This document shows positions 5,820-6,275 of a stretch of DNA of 6,275 nt, piece by piece. A program made the position numbers and the translations under genes. Positions within the stretch are counted from its first letter, which is position 1. Every line of letters begins with the position of its first letter. The stretch lies in assembly GCA_021820805.1 (NCBI GenBank), contig JAKADF010000214.1, positions 1 through 6,275 on the forward strand, given 5' to 3'. The notes under the pieces were generated by a model that searched no databases, was not told the DNA's origin, and saw nothing but the letters and a program-made list of their open reading frames with translations. This DNA is from Bacillota bacterium (GTDB lineage Bacteria > Bacillota > Bacilli > Alicyclobacillales > Alicyclobacillaceae).

Positions 5820-5846
5820 TTATCTTACTTCTCGAATAAGAGCCAT
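5813..5846. repeat. Fold-back right tip of the recombinase element
   Basis: ATGGCTCTTAT (5813-5823) and ATAAGAGCCAT (5836-5846) are a perfect 11-bp inverted repeat around CTTACTTCTCGA. The left arm is the outer part of the right terminal repeat; the right arm ends at the tnpC junction. In a circular form these arms extend to 38 bp each. Confidence 0.88.
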
Positions 5847-6176
5847 GCACGGCGTGGTTTCGACGAATCTATTAAGTCACTCCCCAAAAATGATCGGGGT
5901 GCCCCAACGAAAGCAAGGGAAGGCTTAAATTTCTGCAACCAATTATTCAAAATTGAACGCGGATTAAAAGATGCAACACCAGAAGAGCGTTACAAACAGC
6001 GGCTAAAACAAAGTCAGCCTGTTCTGAATGCTTTTTCGGCATGGCTTGATGTCGAGAAAGACAGGGTACTCCCGAAGAGTATGCTCGGGGGAGCTATAAA
6101 TTATTGCTTAAATCGCTGGACGAAGCTTATAACATTTCTTGAGGATGGGAATTTAGATATAGATAATAATTTAGCA
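5847..6176 (+). pseudogene. tnpC: IS66 transposase TnpC, C-terminal fragment
   Basis: Continues tnpC exactly where it broke off at 5020: the first codons read ARRGFDESIKSL, followed by 110 typical codons including LNFCNQLFKIER, a helical region, the INYCLNRW motif, and TFLEDGNLDIDNNLA at the end. In IS66 transposases this is followed by ER and the third catalytic acid; here it is replaced by unrelated sequence beginning LPTGIYNP, which stops at 6243-6245. It is out of frame with the N-terminal part because the 826-bp insert is not a multiple of three. The missing end is about 70-90 residues. Confidence 0.9.
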
Positions 6177-6275
6177 TTACCCACAGGAATTTATAATCCT
6201 CAAGATTCGCAAAAAACCTTTTCTCTGACTGGCTTTTCCGCCTGAATCCTGAGGATTATGTTATACTCCGCCAAC
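6177..6275. mobile_element. Edge of a third inserted element or rearrangement (family unknown)
   Basis: tnpC identity ends abruptly after DIDNNLA and the last 99 bases do not encode an IS66 C-terminus. The boundary can be shifted a few bases: the junction reads TTAGCATTACCCACAGG. The new sequence has a nearly perfect 16-bp inverted repeat and a promoter-like end, as at the start of an insertion sequence gene. One candidate is an IS200/IS605-type element, because some of these insert 3' of TTAC; an IS4-type end starting CAT is another. Neither is established. Confidence 0.55.
6193..6267 (+). promoter_or_regulatory. Inverted repeat with extended -10 promoter
   Basis: ATAATCCTCAAGATTC (6193-6208) and GAATCCTGAGGATTAT (6244-6259) are inverted repeats matching at 15 of 16 positions, 35 bp apart. 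The right copy contains a near-palindrome AATCCT-G-AGGATT (6245-6257). It directly precedes TGTTATACT (6259-6267), an extended -10 box (TGn-TATACT). I see no clear -35. A transposase-type gene may start just past the window, with the palindrome acting as operator. Confidence 0.45.

Larger units (their letters stand above)
5021..5846. mobile_element. 826-bp tyrosine-recombinase element, internally deleted
   Basis: Joining 5020 to 5847 restores an unbroken IS66 tnpC reading (CWSH-ARRGFDES), which fixes the insert at 826 bp. GAGCCAT occurs at both junctions (5014-5020 and 5840-5846), so the exact crossover can be anywhere in those 7 bp. The insert carries a minus-strand tyrosine recombinase in two pieces, a perfect 34-bp inverted repeat (5014-5047 with 5786-5819), and an extra 27 bp at the right end beyond the repeat. 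The asymmetric right tail and the encoded recombinase argue for site-specific recombination rather than a DDE-transposase insertion with target duplication. Confidence 0.85.
3163..6176 (+). mobile_element. IS66-family insertion sequence, doubly interrupted
   Basis: The left end GTAAGCG at 3163-3169 is the typical IS66-family terminus, and the three ordered genes tnpA, tnpB and tnpC follow. The element lies in the chemoreceptor gene. IS66 insertions usually duplicate 8 bp, so the expected duplicated target is CATATTGC (3155-3162); the second copy and right terminus lie outside the window. The element is broken by an 826-bp recombinase element at 5021-5846 and again near 6177, where foreign sequence replaces the last part of tnpC. 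Confidence 0.9.

Noticed and set aside
5014..5846. Insert as a DDE-type IS or MITE with a 7-bp GAGCCAT target duplication
   Set aside because: The right terminal repeat is followed by 27 more bases before the junction, and the insert encodes a tyrosine recombinase. A simple duplication with terminal repeats at both tips does not fit.
1..6275. CRISPR array, tRNA or rRNA genes
   Set aside because: No regularly spaced direct repeats, no tRNA cloverleaf with TTCRA-type arm, and no rRNA-like sequence were seen on reading.

Overview
The window looks like chromosomal DNA of a spore-former-type Bacillota (Bacilli). The genes carry strong AGGAG-type ribosome binding sites and accept GTG starts, and base composition is moderately AT-rich. 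A class I c-di-GMP (GEMM-I) riboswitch and a dCache chemoreceptor also fit soil Bacilli such as Paenibacillus or Alicyclobacillus relatives. The genus is not determined.

Layout. Bases 1-748 hold no intact gene: there are inverted repeats and, on the minus strand at 442-675, what looks like the decayed remains of a small gene. Bases 749-3162 form a c-di-GMP-controlled cluster on the plus strand. It has a sigma-A-like promoter, a GEMM-I riboswitch, an intrinsic terminator, an EAL-domain c-di-GMP phosphodiesterase (945-1637), a small winged-helix-like protein (1680-1934) and a dCache/HAMP methyl-accepting chemotaxis protein (2006 onward). I see no convincing terminator between the three genes, so one riboswitch may gate all of them. 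The aptamer, antiterminator and terminator strands overlap as in an OFF switch. That would make c-di-GMP shut down the enzyme predicted to degrade it, a positive-feedback arrangement.

From 3163 the window is a stack of mobile elements. An IS66-family element (tnpA, tnpB, tnpC) inserted in the chemoreceptor gene, cutting it at residue 386 and supplying its stop codon from the IS end. Its tnpC is itself broken twice. First, an 826-bp tyrosine-recombinase element sits exactly after the CWSH codons, and the tnpC frame resumes at 5847 with ARRGFDES. Second, another sequence replaces tnpC right after DIDNNLA, before the third catalytic acid (about 6177 to the window end). The IS66 transposase is therefore dead.

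The 826-bp element is the most unusual object here. It carries a minus-strand recombinase with its N-terminal and C-terminal parts present but the middle missing. It also has a perfect 34-bp inverted repeat, subterminal repeats, and a right tip that folds back on itself. If it is excised as a circle through the shared GAGCCAT, its two ends join into a perfect 38-bp inverted repeat around a 12-nt spacer. This suggests an internally deleted, non-autonomous relative of Tn554/RIT-type tyrosine-recombinase elements.
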